Source: CBFGTJ01 sp965651815 (GTDB lineage Bacteria > Actinomycetota > Acidimicrobiia > Acidimicrobiales > Microtrichaceae). From it: a DNA stretch of 24,722 nt. The notes below the pieces were generated by a model. That model did no database searches and was not told the DNA's origin. It was given only the letters and a program-made list of their open reading frames with translations. The stretch covers positions 1 through 24,722 of the forward strand of contig CBFGTJ010000025.1 of assembly GCA_965651815.1 (NCBI GenBank). The letters run 5' to 3'. The position numbers were made by a program, and so were the translations under genes. Below, one piece after another: positions 14,909-22,478 of the stretch. Positions within the stretch are counted from its first letter, which is position 1. Every line of letters starts with the position of its first letter.

Positions 14909-15043
14909 ATGCTGTTCGCGAAGGTCTGGCACTACTGGTTGGCCGTACCGATCGCCGCGGGCGCGATCGCCCTCGTGCTGACGATCCTCGGCCTCTACGC
15001 CGCCCGGGTCGTGCGGACCCGCTTCCCGAACACCGACGGCTGA
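14909..15043 (+). CDS. Small single-pass membrane protein (44 residues)
   Basis: Short reading frame encoding LFAKVWHYWLAVPIAAGAIALVLTILGLYAARVVRTRFPNTDG after the initial Met. It has one TM helix (about 9-31) followed by a positive, probably cytoplasmic tail. Function is not recognised. Support for a real gene is the amphipathic-free hydrophobic helix with positive-inside charge, a TAGACT hexamer at leaderless distance, and only 12 bases between its stop and the zincin start. It may be cotranscribed with the zincin-tilS genes. Confidence 0.65.
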   Translation: MLFAKVWHYWLAVPIAAGAIALVLTILGLYAARVVRTRFPNTDG

Positions 15044-15055
15044 CGGACGGCCCCC

Positions 15056-16117
15056 GTGGGTGACCCGGTCGACTGGAAGCTCGCCGAACGGGTCGCAGCG
15101 CGGGTGTCGGGGACCGAGCCCTTCGCCGAGTCGTACCACGCCGCGGGCCTGGTCCGGGACTTCGCCGAGCTGACCGAGCGCGCCCAGGAGCACGTCGAGG
15201 CCGAGACCGGCCTCCGCTCCGCCGCGGGCCCCGCGCGGGCCAGGGTCGTCGGTCGCGACGAGTGGGTCCGCGCCAACCTGGCGAGCTACCGCCGCCTGCT
15301 CCGGCCCGTGCTGGAGCGGTTGGAGGAGGTCGCGAAGGGCCCGGCGGGGCTCCTGTCCGGCAAGGTCGCGGCGGTCGAGCTCGGGGGGCTGCTGGGCTGG
15401 ATGTCGACCCGGGTGCTCGGCCAGTACGACCTGCTCGTGCTCGAGGACGAGGACCCCGAGGACCAGGACCTCGTGTACTACGTCGGGCCGAACATCCTCG
15501 CCCTCGAGAAGCGCCACTCGTTCCCGCCGGAGGAGTTCCGCCTCTGGGTCGCGCTGCACGAGGTCACCCACCGCACCCAGTTCACGGGGGTGCCGTGGCT
15601 GCGGCACTACTTCCTCGGGCTCGTCGAGGAGCTGATGGGCGCCGTCGAGCCCGACCCCAAGCGCCTCTTCACCGCGGCCGGCCGCATCGCGGAGGCGGTC
15701 CGCACCGGGCGCAACCCCCTCGACGAGGGCGGCGTCGTCGCGCTGTTCGCCACGCAGGCCCAGCGCGACGCGATGGAGCGTGTCGGTGGGTTGATGAGCC
15801 TGCTCGAGGGGCACGGCGACGTCACGATGGACCGTGCCGCCGCGGACCAGGTGCCGTCCGCGGCGCGCTTCGCGCGGGTGCTGCGGACGCGCCGCAAGGA
15901 GGCGAACCTCGCGGCGAAGCTCCTGCAGCGGCTGATCGGGCTCGAGGCGAAGCTCGCCCAGTACGAGCAGGGTGAGCGCTTCATCGAGGTGGTGGAGGGC
16001 GTCGGGGGTCCGGCGCTGCTGAACCGGGTGTTCGAACGCCCGGAGCACCTCCCGACCCTCACCGAGATCCGCGAGCCGCAGCGCTGGCTCGACCGGATCG
16101 AGCGCTCCGCGGCGTGA
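15056..16117 (+). CDS. DUF2342-type zinc-dependent metalloprotease-like protein
   Basis: 353-residue protein of the zincin-like DUF2342 family, sometimes annotated as coenzyme F420 biosynthesis-associated. The zinc motif HEVTH is at residues 168-172 within FRLWVALHEVTHRTQF, and a Glu-rich GLVEELMGAVEP helix downstream may supply the third ligand. Opening WKLAERVAARVSG and closing PTLTEIREPQRWLDRI are typical. The biochemical substrate is unknown. In mycobacteria the homologue also lies next to tilS and hpt, so the position is conserved. The GTG start at 15056 follows the small membrane gene by 12 bases, and the stop overlaps the tilS start (GTGA). Confidence 0.9.
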   Translation: MGDPVDWKLAERVAARVSGTEPFAESYHAAGLVRDFAELTERAQEHVEAETGLRSAAGPARARVVGRDEWVRANLASYRRLLRPVLERLEEVAKGPAGLLSGKVAAVELGGLLGWMSTRVLGQYDLLVLEDEDPEDQDLVYYVGPNILALEKRHSFPPEEFRLWVALHEVTHRTQFTGVPWLRHYFLGLVEELMGAVEPDPKRLFTAAGRIAEAVRTGRNPLDEGGVVALFATQAQRDAMERVGGLMSLLEGHGDVTMDRAAADQVPSAARFARVLRTRRKEANLAAKLLQRLIGLEAKLAQYEQGERFIEVVEGVGGPALLNRVFERPEHLPTLTEIREPQRWLDRIERSAA

Positions 16118-17031
16118 GGGCGCCCGGGGGCGACGACCCGGTCGGTGCGCTGCTCGCCCGCTGCCGGTTCCCGCCCGCGGGGACCGAGGTGACCTGCGCG
16201 GTGTCCGGGGGTGCCGACTCGTCCGCGCTGCTCGTGCTGGCCACCGCGGCGGGGTGCGACGCCACCGCGGTGCACGTCGACCACGGGCTGCGCCCCGGAT
16301 CCGCGGACGAGGCCCGCGTCGTCGAGGCGCTCGCGGCGCGGCTGGGCGCCCGGTTCCGGTCGGTGACCGTCGAGGTGCCGGAGGGACCCGACCTCGAGGC
16401 GCGGGCCCGTGACGCCCGCCGGGCGGTGCTCCCGCCCGGCACGCTCTACGGCCACACCGCGGACGACCAGGCCGAGACCGTCCTGCTCCGCCTGCTGCGC
16501 GGCACGGGACCCGCCGGGCTCGCGGGCATGCGCGCCGACACGCACCCGCTGCTCGGCCTGCGCCGCCACGAGACGGTCGCGCTGTGCGCCGCGCTGGGCA
16601 TCGAGGTGGTGGAGGACCCCACCAACGTCGATGCGCGCTCCACCCGCAACCGGGTGCGCCACGAGGTCCTGCCGCTGCTGTCCGAGGTCGCCGGGCGCGA
16701 CGTGGTCCCGCTGCTGTGCCGGACCGCCGAGCTCGCCGCCGAGCAGGCCGACCTGCTCGACGACCTCGCCGGCGGCCTCGACCCGACCGACGCCCGCGCC
16801 CTGGCGGCGGCACCGCGGCCGCTCGCGACCGCGGCGCTGCGCCGCTGGTGGACCGAGGTCACCGGCACCGGGCACCCGCCGGACGCCGCGGCGGTCCGAC
16901 GGATGCTCGACGTGGTGGCCGGCCGCGCCGTCGGCTGCGACGTCGCCGGCGGATGGTCGCTGCGCCGCACGGAGGGGCGCCTCCGGCTCGTCCGCACCTC
17001 CCGTGGTTGCGACCGCGCGGACGGGGAGTAA
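16114..17031 (+). CDS. tilS: tRNA(Ile)-lysidine synthetase
   Basis: Converts C34 of the CAU-anticodon tRNA-Ile to lysidine with ATP and lysine, so that it reads AUA. The 305-residue product has the PP-loop SGGADS (31-36), the HTADDQAETVLLRLLRGTGPAGLAGM segment, and EDPTNVDARSTRNRVRHEVLPLL. It lacks the long C-terminal domains of the enterobacterial enzyme, which is normal for actinobacteria. The GTG start overlaps the zincin stop. The TAA stop is the only TAA among the genes here and forms the first bases of a TAACGT hexamer before hpt. Confidence 0.95.
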   Translation: MRAPGGDDPVGALLARCRFPPAGTEVTCAVSGGADSSALLVLATAAGCDATAVHVDHGLRPGSADEARVVEALAARLGARFRSVTVEVPEGPDLEARARDARRAVLPPGTLYGHTADDQAETVLLRLLRGTGPAGLAGMRADTHPLLGLRRHETVALCAALGIEVVEDPTNVDARSTRNRVRHEVLPLLSEVAGRDVVPLLCRTAELAAEQADLLDDLAGGLDPTDARALAAAPRPLATAALRRWWTEVTGTGHPPDAAAVRRMLDVVAGRAVGCDVAGGWSLRRTEGRLRLVRTSRGCDRADGE

Positions 17032-17034
17032 CGT
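17029..17034 (+). promoter_or_regulatory. -10 element TAACGT before hpt
   Basis: TAnnnT hexamer 9 bases before the hpt ATG. Its TAA is the tilS stop codon. Confidence 0.4.
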
Positions 17035-17043
17035 CGGCCGCAG

Positions 17044-17622
17044 ATGCTCGACGACGCGGACGACCTCCAGTCCCAGCAGCGACTCACCGCCGACGACCGG
17101 ATCGGCAAGGTGCTCCTGACCGAGGAGCAGCTGACCCACCGGATCGCGGAGATGGGGGAGCAGATCACCGAGGACTACTCGGGACGCCGCCCCCTCCTCG
17201 TGGGCGTGCTCCGCGGCGCCTACGCGTTCCTGACCGACCTGGCGTTCGCCATCGACCTCCCCGTCGAGATCGACTTCATCGCCGTGTCGTCCTACGGGTC
17301 CTCGACCCGCACGTCCGGGGTGGTCCGACTCGTCAAGGACCTCGACGTCGACCTCACGGACCGCCACGTCATCCTCGTCGAGGACATCGTCGACACCGGG
17401 CTCACCCTGCGGTACCTGCGCCGCAGCCTCGAAGCCCGCGGCCCGGCGAGCCTCGAGGTGTGCACCCTGCTGGCGCGGGAGTCCGCGGACCTCGAGGGGC
17501 TGGGCGTGCGCTACGTGGGCTTCACGATCCCCGGCGACTTCGTCGTCGGCTACGGCCTCGACGCCGCCGAGAAGTACCGCAACCTGCGCTACCTCGCGGT
17601 GTACGACCCCGACCACGACTGA
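17044..17622 (+). CDS. hpt: Hypoxanthine phosphoribosyltransferase
   Basis: Purine salvage enzyme that joins hypoxanthine (or guanine) to PRPP, giving IMP (or GMP). The 192-residue product shows LLVGVLRGAYAFLTDLAFAI (the pyrophosphate loop region), DFIAVSSYGSSTRTSG (flexible loop), the PRPP-binding motif LVEDIVDTGLTL, and the C-terminal FVVGYGLDAAEKYRNLRYLAVY. All key elements are intact and length is normal. tilS-hpt-ftsH is a widespread gene order. No Shine-Dalgarno precedes the ATG; a TAACGT hexamer suggests its own near-leaderless promoter. Confidence 0.96.
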   Translation: MLDDADDLQSQQRLTADDRIGKVLLTEEQLTHRIAEMGEQITEDYSGRRPLLVGVLRGAYAFLTDLAFAIDLPVEIDFIAVSSYGSSTRTSGVVRLVKDLDVDLTDRHVILVEDIVDTGLTLRYLRRSLEARGPASLEVCTLLARESADLEGLGVRYVGFTIPGDFVVGYGLDAAEKYRNLRYLAVYDPDHD

Positions 17623-17663
17623 CCCCCGGGGCCCGCCGACGTCGCATCGACACAGGCCGTCGC

Positions 17664-17669
17664 TAGCCT
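17664..17669 (+). promoter_or_regulatory. -10 element TAGCCT before ftsH
   Basis: TAnnnT hexamer with 9 bases to the GTG at 17679, in a 56-base gap after hpt that has no Shine-Dalgarno. Confidence 0.4.
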
Positions 17670-17678
17670 TGACGCCCA

Positions 17679-19535
17679 GTGAAAAGGAAGCTGCTGGATG
17701 TGCTGCGCTCCTGGCAGGCCCTGGTCGTCGCGGCGGTGGTCCTGCTCGTGGTGGGCTTCGTGCTCGCGCAGATGGGCCCCGAGCCCGAGGAGCTGCGCCT
17801 CGACCAGTTCCGTGACCGCCTCGAGGCCGGCGACGTCCGCAGCGCCACGATCTTCAACGACTCCTCGACCGTCGAGGGCGAGCTCGTCGACGGCGCCGAG
17901 TACCGGGTCACCTTCCCCGAGGCCTACGGCGAGCGGCTGACGGTCGACCTGATCGACGCCGGCGTCGACGCGGACGCCGACAACGGCGACGCGATCACGG
18001 TGGGCGACGTCGCGATGGGGCTGCTGCCCACGCTGCTCATCGTCGGCGTGTTCATCTGGTTCGTCAGCCAGATGCAGGGCGGCGGGCGTGCCATGAAGTT
18101 CGGTCGGGCCCGCACGCGGCTCGCGAGCGACGACACGAAGGTGACCTTCGACGACGTCGCGGGCGTCGACGAGGCCGTCGCGGAGCTGCGCGAGGTCGTC
18201 GACTTCCTGAAGGACCCGGAGCGCTTCGCCCGCCTGGGCGCACGGATCCCCAAGGGCGTGCTGCTGTGCGGCCCTCCCGGGACGGGCAAGACCCTGCTCG
18301 CACGGGCCGTCGCCGGCGAGGCGCACGTCCCGTTCTTCACGATCTCCGGCTCCGACTTCGTCGAGATGTTCGTCGGCGTGGGCGCCAGTCGCGTGCGGGA
18401 CCTGTTCAAGCAGGCGTCCTCGAAGGCACCGGCGATCGTGTTCGTCGACGAGATCGACGCCGTCGGCCGCCACCGTGGCACCGGCGTGGGCGGCGGGCAC
18501 GACGAGCGCGAGCAGACCCTCAACCAGCTGCTGGTCGAGATGGACGGCTTCGACGCGTCCTCCGGCGTCATCCTGATGGCGGCCACCAACCGCCCCGACG
18601 TGCTCGACCCCGCCCTGCTGCGCCCCGGGCGCTTCGACCGTCAGGTGACCGTCGACACACCCGACGTCACCGGACGCCTCGCCATCCTGCAGGTCCACGC
18701 GCGGGGCAAGCCGCTCGACGACGGGGTGACCCTGTCGGTGATCGCCCGCCGCACCCCGGGGTTCACCGGCGCCGACCTCGCGAACGTGCTCAACGAGGCG
18801 GCGCTGCTCGCCGCCCGCCGGGGCGCCGACACGATCCTGCAGCGCGACCTCGACGGCGCCATCGACCGCGTGCTCGCCGGGCCGGAGCGGGCCAGCCGGG
18901 TCATGTCGGAGGAGGAGCGCCGCACCGTCGCGGTCCACGAGGCCGGCCACGCCCTCGTCGGCCACGTGCTGCCGCACGCGGACGAGGTGCACAAGATCTC
19001 GATCGTGTCCCGCGGCCACGCGCTCGGGTACACGGTGATGCTCCCCGAGGAGGACCGCACCCTCCACTCCCGCGCCCAGCTGTCCGACCTGCTCGCGATG
19101 ACCCTCGGCGGACGCACCGCCGAGGAGGTCGTGTTCGGCGAGATCACGACCGGCGCCGCCGACGACATCGAGCGGGCGACCCGCATCGCGCGCTCGATGG
19201 TCACCGAGTACGGCATGAGCGAGAAGCTCGGGCCGCAGCGCTTCGCGTCGCGGGACGGCGAGCCGTTCCTCGGCAGGGAGCACGGCCGGTCCGCGGAGCA
19301 CTCCGAGGAGGTCGCGGCGAGGATCGACGAGGAGATCGCCCGCCTGCTCGACGAGGCGCACCAGCGTGCCCGGCGGGTGCTGGAGGAGCACCGCGACGTG
19401 CTGGACCACCTCGCCGCCGAGCTGCTCGAGCGCGAGACCCTCACCGACGCGGAGCTCGCGGCGGCGCTGGCCGGGGCGGGTACGGTCGAGGAGCCCCGCG
19501 AGGGCACACACCTGCCGCAAGGATTCGTGCCATGA
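17679..19535 (+). CDS. ftsH: ATP-dependent zinc metalloprotease FtsH
   Basis: Membrane-bound AAA+ protease that extracts and degrades misfolded or regulatory membrane and cytoplasmic proteins. The 618-residue product has TM1 (13-31), an extracytoplasmic domain, TM2 (113-130), Walker A GPPGTGKT (198-205), pore residues F231-V232, Walker B VFVDEID (254-260), and the second region of homology ATNRPDVLDPALLRPGRFDR. The zinc site is HEAGH (420-424), with the third ligand in TGAADDIERAT. Everything needed for activity is present. The start is GTG. The stop overlaps the folE start by ATGA, a conserved ftsH-folE link in actinobacteria. Confidence 0.97.
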   Translation: MKRKLLDVLRSWQALVVAAVVLLVVGFVLAQMGPEPEELRLDQFRDRLEAGDVRSATIFNDSSTVEGELVDGAEYRVTFPEAYGERLTVDLIDAGVDADADNGDAITVGDVAMGLLPTLLIVGVFIWFVSQMQGGGRAMKFGRARTRLASDDTKVTFDDVAGVDEAVAELREVVDFLKDPERFARLGARIPKGVLLCGPPGTGKTLLARAVAGEAHVPFFTISGSDFVEMFVGVGASRVRDLFKQASSKAPAIVFVDEIDAVGRHRGTGVGGGHDEREQTLNQLLVEMDGFDASSGVILMAATNRPDVLDPALLRPGRFDRQVTVDTPDVTGRLAILQVHARGKPLDDGVTLSVIARRTPGFTGADLANVLNEAALLAARRGADTILQRDLDGAIDRVLAGPERASRVMSEEERRTVAVHEAGHALVGHVLPHADEVHKISIVSRGHALGYTVMLPEEDRTLHSRAQLSDLLAMTLGGRTAEEVVFGEITTGAADDIERATRIARSMVTEYGMSEKLGPQRFASRDGEPFLGREHGRSAEHSEEVAARIDEEIARLLDEAHQRARRVLEEHRDVLDHLAAELLERETLTDAELAAALAGAGTVEEPREGTHLPQGFVP

Positions 19536-20230
19536 GCATCTCGAACGACCGCGAGCCCTCCGCCGGCTCACTGACCGCCGCAGGGGCCCGCGGCGTCCCG
19601 CCCGACATGGACCTGGAGCTCGCGGACGACGAGCTGCTGCTCGACTCGCCCGAGCTGCGCACCCCCGTCGACGTCGACCGGATCGCCCGTGCGGTGCGCG
19701 AGATCCTCCTCGCGATCGGCGAGGACCCCGACCGCGACGGGCTGACCGACACTCCGGTGCGCGTCGCGCGCATGTACGCGGAGACCTGCGGCGGCCTCCA
19801 CGACGAGCCCGAGCGCCACCTCAAGGTCACCTTCGACGCCAACCACGACGAGATGATCATGGTGCGCGACATCGCGCTGTACTCGCTCTGCGAGCACCAC
19901 CTCGTCCCGTTCTTCGGCAACGCGCACGTCGCGTACATCCCGAACACCGACGGCCGGGTCACCGGGCTGTCGAAGCTCGCCCGACTGGTCGACGGGTACT
20001 CCCGGCGCCCCCAGGTGCAGGAGCGGCTCACCACCCAGATCGCGGACGCGATCGAGCAACAGCTCGACCCCCGCGGCGTGCTCGTGGTCATCGAGGCCGA
20101 GCACATGTGCATGGCGATGCGGGGCATCCGCAAGGCGGGCGCCTCCACGGTCACCTCCGCGGTTCGAGGGGTGTTCCGCACCGACGTCGCCAGCCGGGCC
20201 GAGGCCATGCGCTTCCTCGACGGCCGCTGA
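19532..20230 (+). CDS. folE: GTP cyclohydrolase I
   Basis: First enzyme of tetrahydrofolate synthesis: converts GTP to 7,8-dihydroneopterin triphosphate. The 232-residue product carries the zinc ligands C120 and H123 in SLCEHHLVPFFG and C193 in EAEHMCMAMRG, plus TGLSKLARLVDGYSRRPQVQERLT. The first 45 residues are an acidic, poorly conserved extension, common in actinobacterial FolE. The ATG lies in the ATGA overlap with ftsH, and AAGGA about 8 bases upstream supports it. Confidence 0.96.
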   Translation: MSISNDREPSAGSLTAAGARGVPPDMDLELADDELLLDSPELRTPVDVDRIARAVREILLAIGEDPDRDGLTDTPVRVARMYAETCGGLHDEPERHLKVTFDANHDEMIMVRDIALYSLCEHHLVPFFGNAHVAYIPNTDGRVTGLSKLARLVDGYSRRPQVQERLTTQIADAIEQQLDPRGVLVVIEAEHMCMAMRGIRKAGASTVTSAVRGVFRTDVASRAEAMRFLDGR

Positions 20231-20237
20231 GGTCACC

Positions 20238-21059
20238 GTGGCGCTCGTCATGGGCGTGCTCAACGTCACCCCCGACTCGTTCTCCGACGGGGGCGAGCAC
20301 CTGGCGCCGGAGCGGGCGGTCGAGCGGGCTGCCCGGATGATCGAGGAGGGGGCCGCTTGGATCGACGTCGGGGGCGAGTCGACGCGCCCCGGTGCGCTGC
20401 CGGTGGACCCCGACGAGGAGCGCCGCCGGGTGCTGCCGGTGCTCGACGCGATCGTCCCGCTCGCACGCGCCGCGGGGGTCGGCGTGTCGATCGACACCCG
20501 CAACGAGGCGACGGCCCGGGCCGCGGTCGCCCACGGTGCGGCGCTGATCAACGACGTGGCCGCCACCCTCTGGCCCGTCGCCGCCGAGCTGGGGGTCGGG
20601 TGGGTGGCGATGCACATGCTCGGCGACCCCCGGACGATGCAGCGGTCCCCCCGCTACGGCGACGTGGTCGACGAGGTGCGGCGCTTCCTGGTGGAGCGGG
20701 CGACCGCCGCCCGCGAGGCGGGGGTGCCGGAGGTGTGGGTCGACCCCGGCATCGGGTTCGGCAAGACCACCACCCACAACCTGCAGCTCCTCGCCCGCCT
20801 CGAGGTGCTGGTGGCGGAGGGGTTCGACGTGCTCGTCGGCACCAGCCGGAAGCGGTTCACCGGCGAGCTGGTCGGCCGCTCCGACGCCCGGGTCGGCGCC
20901 GGCCGGGAGGGGATCGCACCCCTCGAGGACCGGTTGGAGGGGTCGGTCGGCACCGCGGTGTGGGCCATCCGCAAGGGGGCGGCGATGGTGCGGGCGCACG
21001 ACGTCGCGGCGACGGTGCGGGCTGCGGCCGTCGCCGGGGGCCGGGTCGACGCCCCCTGA
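20238..21059 (+). CDS. folP: Dihydropteroate synthase
   Basis: Condenses 6-hydroxymethyl-dihydropterin pyrophosphate with p-aminobenzoate; the target of sulfonamides. The 273-residue product has VMGVLNVTPDSFSDGG at the N-terminus, WIDVGGESTRPGA, SIDTRNEATARAAVAHGAALINDV, the DPGIGFGKT loop, LVGTSRKRF and the C-terminal RAHDVAAT. All pterin-site residues expected in these motifs are visible. The GTG start follows folE by 7 bases. The coding part upstream of MGVLNVTP is only four codons, so the start is well constrained. Confidence 0.95.
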   Translation: MALVMGVLNVTPDSFSDGGEHLAPERAVERAARMIEEGAAWIDVGGESTRPGALPVDPDEERRRVLPVLDAIVPLARAAGVGVSIDTRNEATARAAVAHGAALINDVAATLWPVAAELGVGWVAMHMLGDPRTMQRSPRYGDVVDEVRRFLVERATAAREAGVPEVWVDPGIGFGKTTTHNLQLLARLEVLVAEGFDVLVGTSRKRFTGELVGRSDARVGAGREGIAPLEDRLEGSVGTAVWAIRKGAAMVRAHDVAATVRAAAVAGGRVDAP

Positions 21060-21067
21060 CGATCCTC

Positions 21068-21073
21068 TACCAT
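21068..21073 (+). promoter_or_regulatory. Possible -10 element TACCAT upstream of the folP-folB spacer gene
   Basis: TAnnnT hexamer just after the folP stop. The GTCGAC at 21045-21050, a weak -35 candidate, is 17 bases upstream. It would give a leader of about 48 bases containing the strong AGGAGG of the next gene. Confidence 0.3.
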
Positions 21074-21127
21074 TCCCACCGGCCCGGGATCGTCCCGTGG
21101 CCCCCGGACCCGGAGGAGGTGAACGAC

Positions 21128-21640
21128 GTGGCAGCCAAGGGCAAGTGGGCACAGGGCATCGAGCCACGCCACTTCCACTGGGTCATCCAGGACCAGCTGG
21201 CGATCTGCGAGCGCCCCGGCGGCTTCGGCGGCAACCACCGCAAGGTGCGTCGCTCGGAGGAGATCATCTGGATCCGCGAGCAGGGGTTCGACCTCGTGAT
21301 CTCGCTGTCGGGCGCGCCGAACAACCTGCACAGCTACGACGAGCTGGGCCTGGGCTGGCGCCACTGGCCGATGTCGCAGGCCGAGGACGTCCCCCGCTTC
21401 CTCGACCAGTCCTACGGCGAGCTGCGCCGGCTGCTCGGCGAGCGACGCAAGCTGATCGTGCACGGCGACGAGCTCTCCGAGCGGATCATCGGGTTCCTGG
21501 CCGGCTACCTCGTGTGGAGCGCGATGGTGCCCGAGCCGCCCAAGGCGATCGCGCTGATCGAGCACATCACCGGTCGCCAGATCGGGGCCGACGGCCGCCA
21601 CCTGGTCGCCGAGGCCGCCCGGCTGGTCGAGCAGGCCTGA
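21128..21640 (+). CDS. Unknown protein with tyrosine-phosphatase-like layout and Cys-to-Gly at the active site
   Basis: 170 residues, inserted between folP and folB. I do not recognise a named family. The middle reads like a dual-specificity phosphatase: GFDLVISLSG, then LGWRHWPMSQAED, a helix FLDQSYGELRRLL, then KLIVHGDELSERIIGFLAGYLVW. The HGDELSER at 112-119 matches the H-C-x5-R phosphatase loop except that Gly (codon 21464-21466) replaces the catalytic Cys. This would make it an inactive phosphatase-fold protein, perhaps a binding or regulatory protein; the resemblance may also be superficial. The GTG start has AGGAGG at 8-base spacing; another GTG nine bases earlier is less likely. Confidence 0.75.
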   Translation: MAAKGKWAQGIEPRHFHWVIQDQLAICERPGGFGGNHRKVRRSEEIIWIREQGFDLVISLSGAPNNLHSYDELGLGWRHWPMSQAEDVPRFLDQSYGELRRLLGERRKLIVHGDELSERIIGFLAGYLVWSAMVPEPPKAIALIEHITGRQIGADGRHLVAEAARLVEQA

Positions 21641-21650
21641 GCGGCGGCCC

Positions 21651-22028
21651 GTGTCGTCCCCCGCGGACCGCATCGAGCTCCGGGGCCTGCGGACCACCGC
21701 GATCGTCGGTGTGCTGCCCGAGGAGCGCACCCGCGCCCAGCCGGTCGAGGTGGACCTCGACCTCGTGGTCGACCTGACCGAGGCGGGCGGCTCCGACGAC
21801 CTCGCCGCGACGGTCGACTACGGGGCGGTCTGCGACGTGGTCGCCGAGACCCTCGCGAACGGCCGCCCGGCGCTGCTCGAGCGCCTCGCCGAGCTGGTCG
21901 CCGCCGCGGTGCTCGACGTGGACGACCGGGTCACGGCGGTGACCGTGGCGCTCCGCAAGCTGCGGCCCCCGGTCGCGCACCAGCTGGACAGCGCCGGCGT
22001 GCGGATCACGCGGCACCGAGCGGGCTGA
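21651..22028 (+). CDS. folB: Dihydroneopterin aldolase
   Basis: Cleaves 7,8-dihydroneopterin to 6-hydroxymethyl-dihydropterin and glycolaldehyde. The 125-residue product has IELRGLRTTAIVGVLPEERTRAQPVEVDLDL (with the conserved Glu), the active-site tyrosine segment ATVDYGAVCDVV, the substrate-binding ERLAELVA, and the catalytic lysine in VALRKLRPPV. Length is normal for the small octameric enzyme. The GTG start is 10 bases after the preceding stop and folK follows after 3 bases. Confidence 0.95.
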   Translation: MSSPADRIELRGLRTTAIVGVLPEERTRAQPVEVDLDLVVDLTEAGGSDDLAATVDYGAVCDVVAETLANGRPALLERLAELVAAAVLDVDDRVTAVTVALRKLRPPVAHQLDSAGVRITRHRAG

Positions 22029-22031
22029 GCC

Positions 22032-22478
22032 GTGCGGACCTTCCTCTCGCTGGGCTCGAACCTGGGTGACCGGCGCCGCTACCTGCGGCAGGCGATCGAG
22101 TCGCTGCCCGACGTGGTCGCCGTGTCGCCCGTCTACGAGACCGATCCCGTCGGCGGGCCCCCGCAGGACGAGTACCTGAACCTGGTCGTGGAGCTCGACA
22201 CCGACCTCACGCCGCACGAGCTGCTGGGTGTGTGCCACCGCATCGAGGCGTCCGCGGACCGGGTGCGGGGCGCGCGCTGGGGTCCACGCACGCTCGACAT
22301 CGACATCATCTGGATGGACGGCGTGGAGGTCGACGACCCGCAGCTCACGATCCCCCACCCCCGGTGGAAGTCGCGCCGGTTCGTGTTGGTGCCCCTTCGC
22401 GACCTCGCTCCCGACCTCGTCAGCGAGGAGGACGTGCGGCTCGCGGAGGGCTCGGTGCACCGGGTCGAGGGGCTGTGA
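22032..22478 (+). CDS. folK: 6-hydroxymethyl-7,8-dihydropterin pyrophosphokinase
   Basis: Transfers pyrophosphate from ATP to 6-hydroxymethyl-dihydropterin, producing the FolP substrate. The 148-residue product shows FLSLGSNLGDRRRYLRQAI, YETDPVGGPPQDEYLNLVVEL, the magnesium and pterin motif RWGPRTLDIDIIWM with its two essential aspartates, and IPHPRWKSRRFVLVPLRDLAP. The GTG start is 3 bases after folB, and the stop overlaps the next gene by GTGA. Together with folE, folP and folB it completes the pterin branch except for the triphosphate-removing step. Confidence 0.95.
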   Translation: MRTFLSLGSNLGDRRRYLRQAIESLPDVVAVSPVYETDPVGGPPQDEYLNLVVELDTDLTPHELLGVCHRIEASADRVRGARWGPRTLDIDIIWMDGVEVDDPQLTIPHPRWKSRRFVLVPLRDLAPDLVSEEDVRLAEGSVHRVEGL

